Assembly (NCBI GenBank): GCA_038522635.1
Contig: JBCBJZ010000175.1
Location: 1-6,655, forward strand
Origin: JBCBJZ01 sp038522635
Lineage (GTDB): Bacteria > Pseudomonadota > Alphaproteobacteria > Rhizobiales > Hyphomicrobiaceae
Direction of reading: 5' to 3'
DNA length: 6,655 nucleotides
The position numbers and the translations under genes were made by a program. The notes below the pieces were generated by a model. That model searched no databases and was not told the DNA's origin. It was given only the letters and a program-made list of their open reading frames with translations. Below are positions 6,100-6,655 of this stretch, in pieces. Position 1 is the first letter of the stretch. The number at the start of each line of letters is the position of its first letter.

Positions 6100-6627
6100 A
6101 TGAAGGGCTTCCGCCTGTTGGGCGCAGCTCTGGCTCTGCTGATCATCGCTGTGATCGGCGCCGCCCTCGTTGAGCGCAAGCGGCTCACTGCGTTCACGAC
6201 CTGGCTGCAGCATGCGTGGACCTACAGCGCCAAGGTGAAGCGCTCCGCCAAGCTGCTCGCTGACCGGGGGCTTGACGCTGATGCGAAGGCTCGCTTTGGC
6301 CGCGTGAATGCAGCCTGGGTGGCGCGTGGTCACGACCCGCTGGTGATCACGTCGGGCTACCGCAGCCCGGAAGAGAATGCGCGCGTCGGGGGAGCCAAGC
6401 GGAGCCAGCATCTGCGCGGCCTCGCCTTCGACGTTTACGTCTACTTCCTGAGCCGCCAGGAACGGCGGGCGCTGATCCAGCTTGCGCAAGCCCACGGCTT
6501 TCGCGGCTTCGGCGTCGGTTGGACCACCATCCATATGGACCGCGGGCGCCGGCGCGCTTGGGGTTATGCGACCTCAAGCGGAGGTGCAAGACCACCCAAG
6601 TGGGCCCGCGATCTCTTCAAGCGATGA
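6100..6627 (+). CDS. Membrane-anchored M15A-type zinc peptidase (peptidoglycan carboxypeptidase-like)
   Basis: This encodes 175 residues. A short basic start and a hydrophobic helix (about 5-24) form a signal anchor or signal peptide, placing the rest in the periplasm. The catalytic region runs from about residue 65: ITSGYRSPEENARVGGAKRSQHLRGLAFDV contains the SxHxxGxAxD pattern, with H104 and D111 as zinc ligands, and GVGWTTIHMDRG supplies the third ligand, H145, with D147 beside it. This is the peptidase M15A C-terminal (M15_3) arrangement shared with phage endolysins and bacterial D,D- or L,D-carboxypeptidases. Trimming or cutting of peptidoglycan stem peptides is therefore likely, but the bond specificity cannot be read from sequence. 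Length is typical of a single-domain member. The stop codon overlaps a possible next start, suggesting translational coupling. Confidence 0.85.
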   Translation: MKGFRLLGAALALLIIAVIGAALVERKRLTAFTTWLQHAWTYSAKVKRSAKLLADRGLDADAKARFGRVNAAWVARGHDPLVITSGYRSPEENARVGGAKRSQHLRGLAFDVYVYFLSRQERRALIQLAQAHGFRGFGVGWTTIHMDRGRRRAWGYATSSGGARPPKWARDLFKR

Positions 6628-6655
6628 TGGACGCCACCAGCGTTGCTGAGCACCT
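6624..6655 (+). CDS. Possible start of next gene, cut by the window edge
   Basis: Two consecutive in-frame ATG codons at 6624 and 6627 overlap the peptidase stop codon (6625-6627) as ATGA or TGATG. The reading frame stays open to the window end and would begin MMDATSVAEHL. Such overlaps are typical of coupled genes in one operon. Only about ten residues are visible, so the product is unknown and the call rests on the overlap alone. Confidence 0.35.
   Translation, partial: MMDATSVAEH

Overview
The window is GC-rich, with strong G/C preference at third codon positions. It carries five complete protein genes, a sixth of uncertain coupling status at the right edge, and several palindromic intergenic repeats; all convincing genes are on the + strand. 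The protein families (DUF2905, DUF1134/EipA, an alphaproteobacterial-type SLT transglycosylase, sugar-transfer-associated ATP-grasp, DUF937, M15A peptidase) and the TAGAG...CTCTA-bounded palindromic repeat point to an alphaproteobacterium, probably of the order Hyphomicrobiales (Rhizobiales). Genus cannot be assigned from the sequence alone. I see no mobile element, CRISPR array, tRNA or rRNA.

Layout: 116-316 is a small two-helix membrane protein (DUF2905). 317-536 is non-coding and holds a short 12-bp tandem repeat. 537-1523 is an exported lysozyme-like/SLT transglycosylase with an Ala/Lys/Pro-rich linker and a very basic tail. 1524-1913 is a 390-bp gap with a decayed palindrome and small hairpins. 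1914-3497 is an exported protein with a helical two-cysteine N-terminal region, about 180 residues of cationic Pro/Ala-rich linker and a C-terminal DUF1134 (EipA-type) domain. 3606-4958 is an ATP-grasp enzyme. 5132-5953 is a DUF937 protein with Gly-rich linkers and a cationic hydrophobic tail. 5951-6052 is a double-hairpin repeat element whose left end supplies the DUF937 stop codon. 6100-6627 is a membrane-anchored M15A-type zinc peptidase, and a possible next gene starts overlapping its stop codon.

How the genes may work together: three products (transglycosylase, EipA-like protein, M15A peptidase) should act in the periplasm or on peptidoglycan, and DUF2905 is a membrane protein, so the neighbourhood has a cell-envelope theme. 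Gaps of 108-390 bp separate most genes, so they are probably several transcription units rather than one operon. The one tight junction is at 6624-6627. No clear novel defence or mobile system is visible. The least ordinary items are the extended architecture of the EipA-like protein, a 14-bp identity around a Pro-Ser-Cys-Lys-Arg motif shared by it and the neighbouring transglycosylase, the repeat element that ends the DUF937 gene, and the DUF937 tail.
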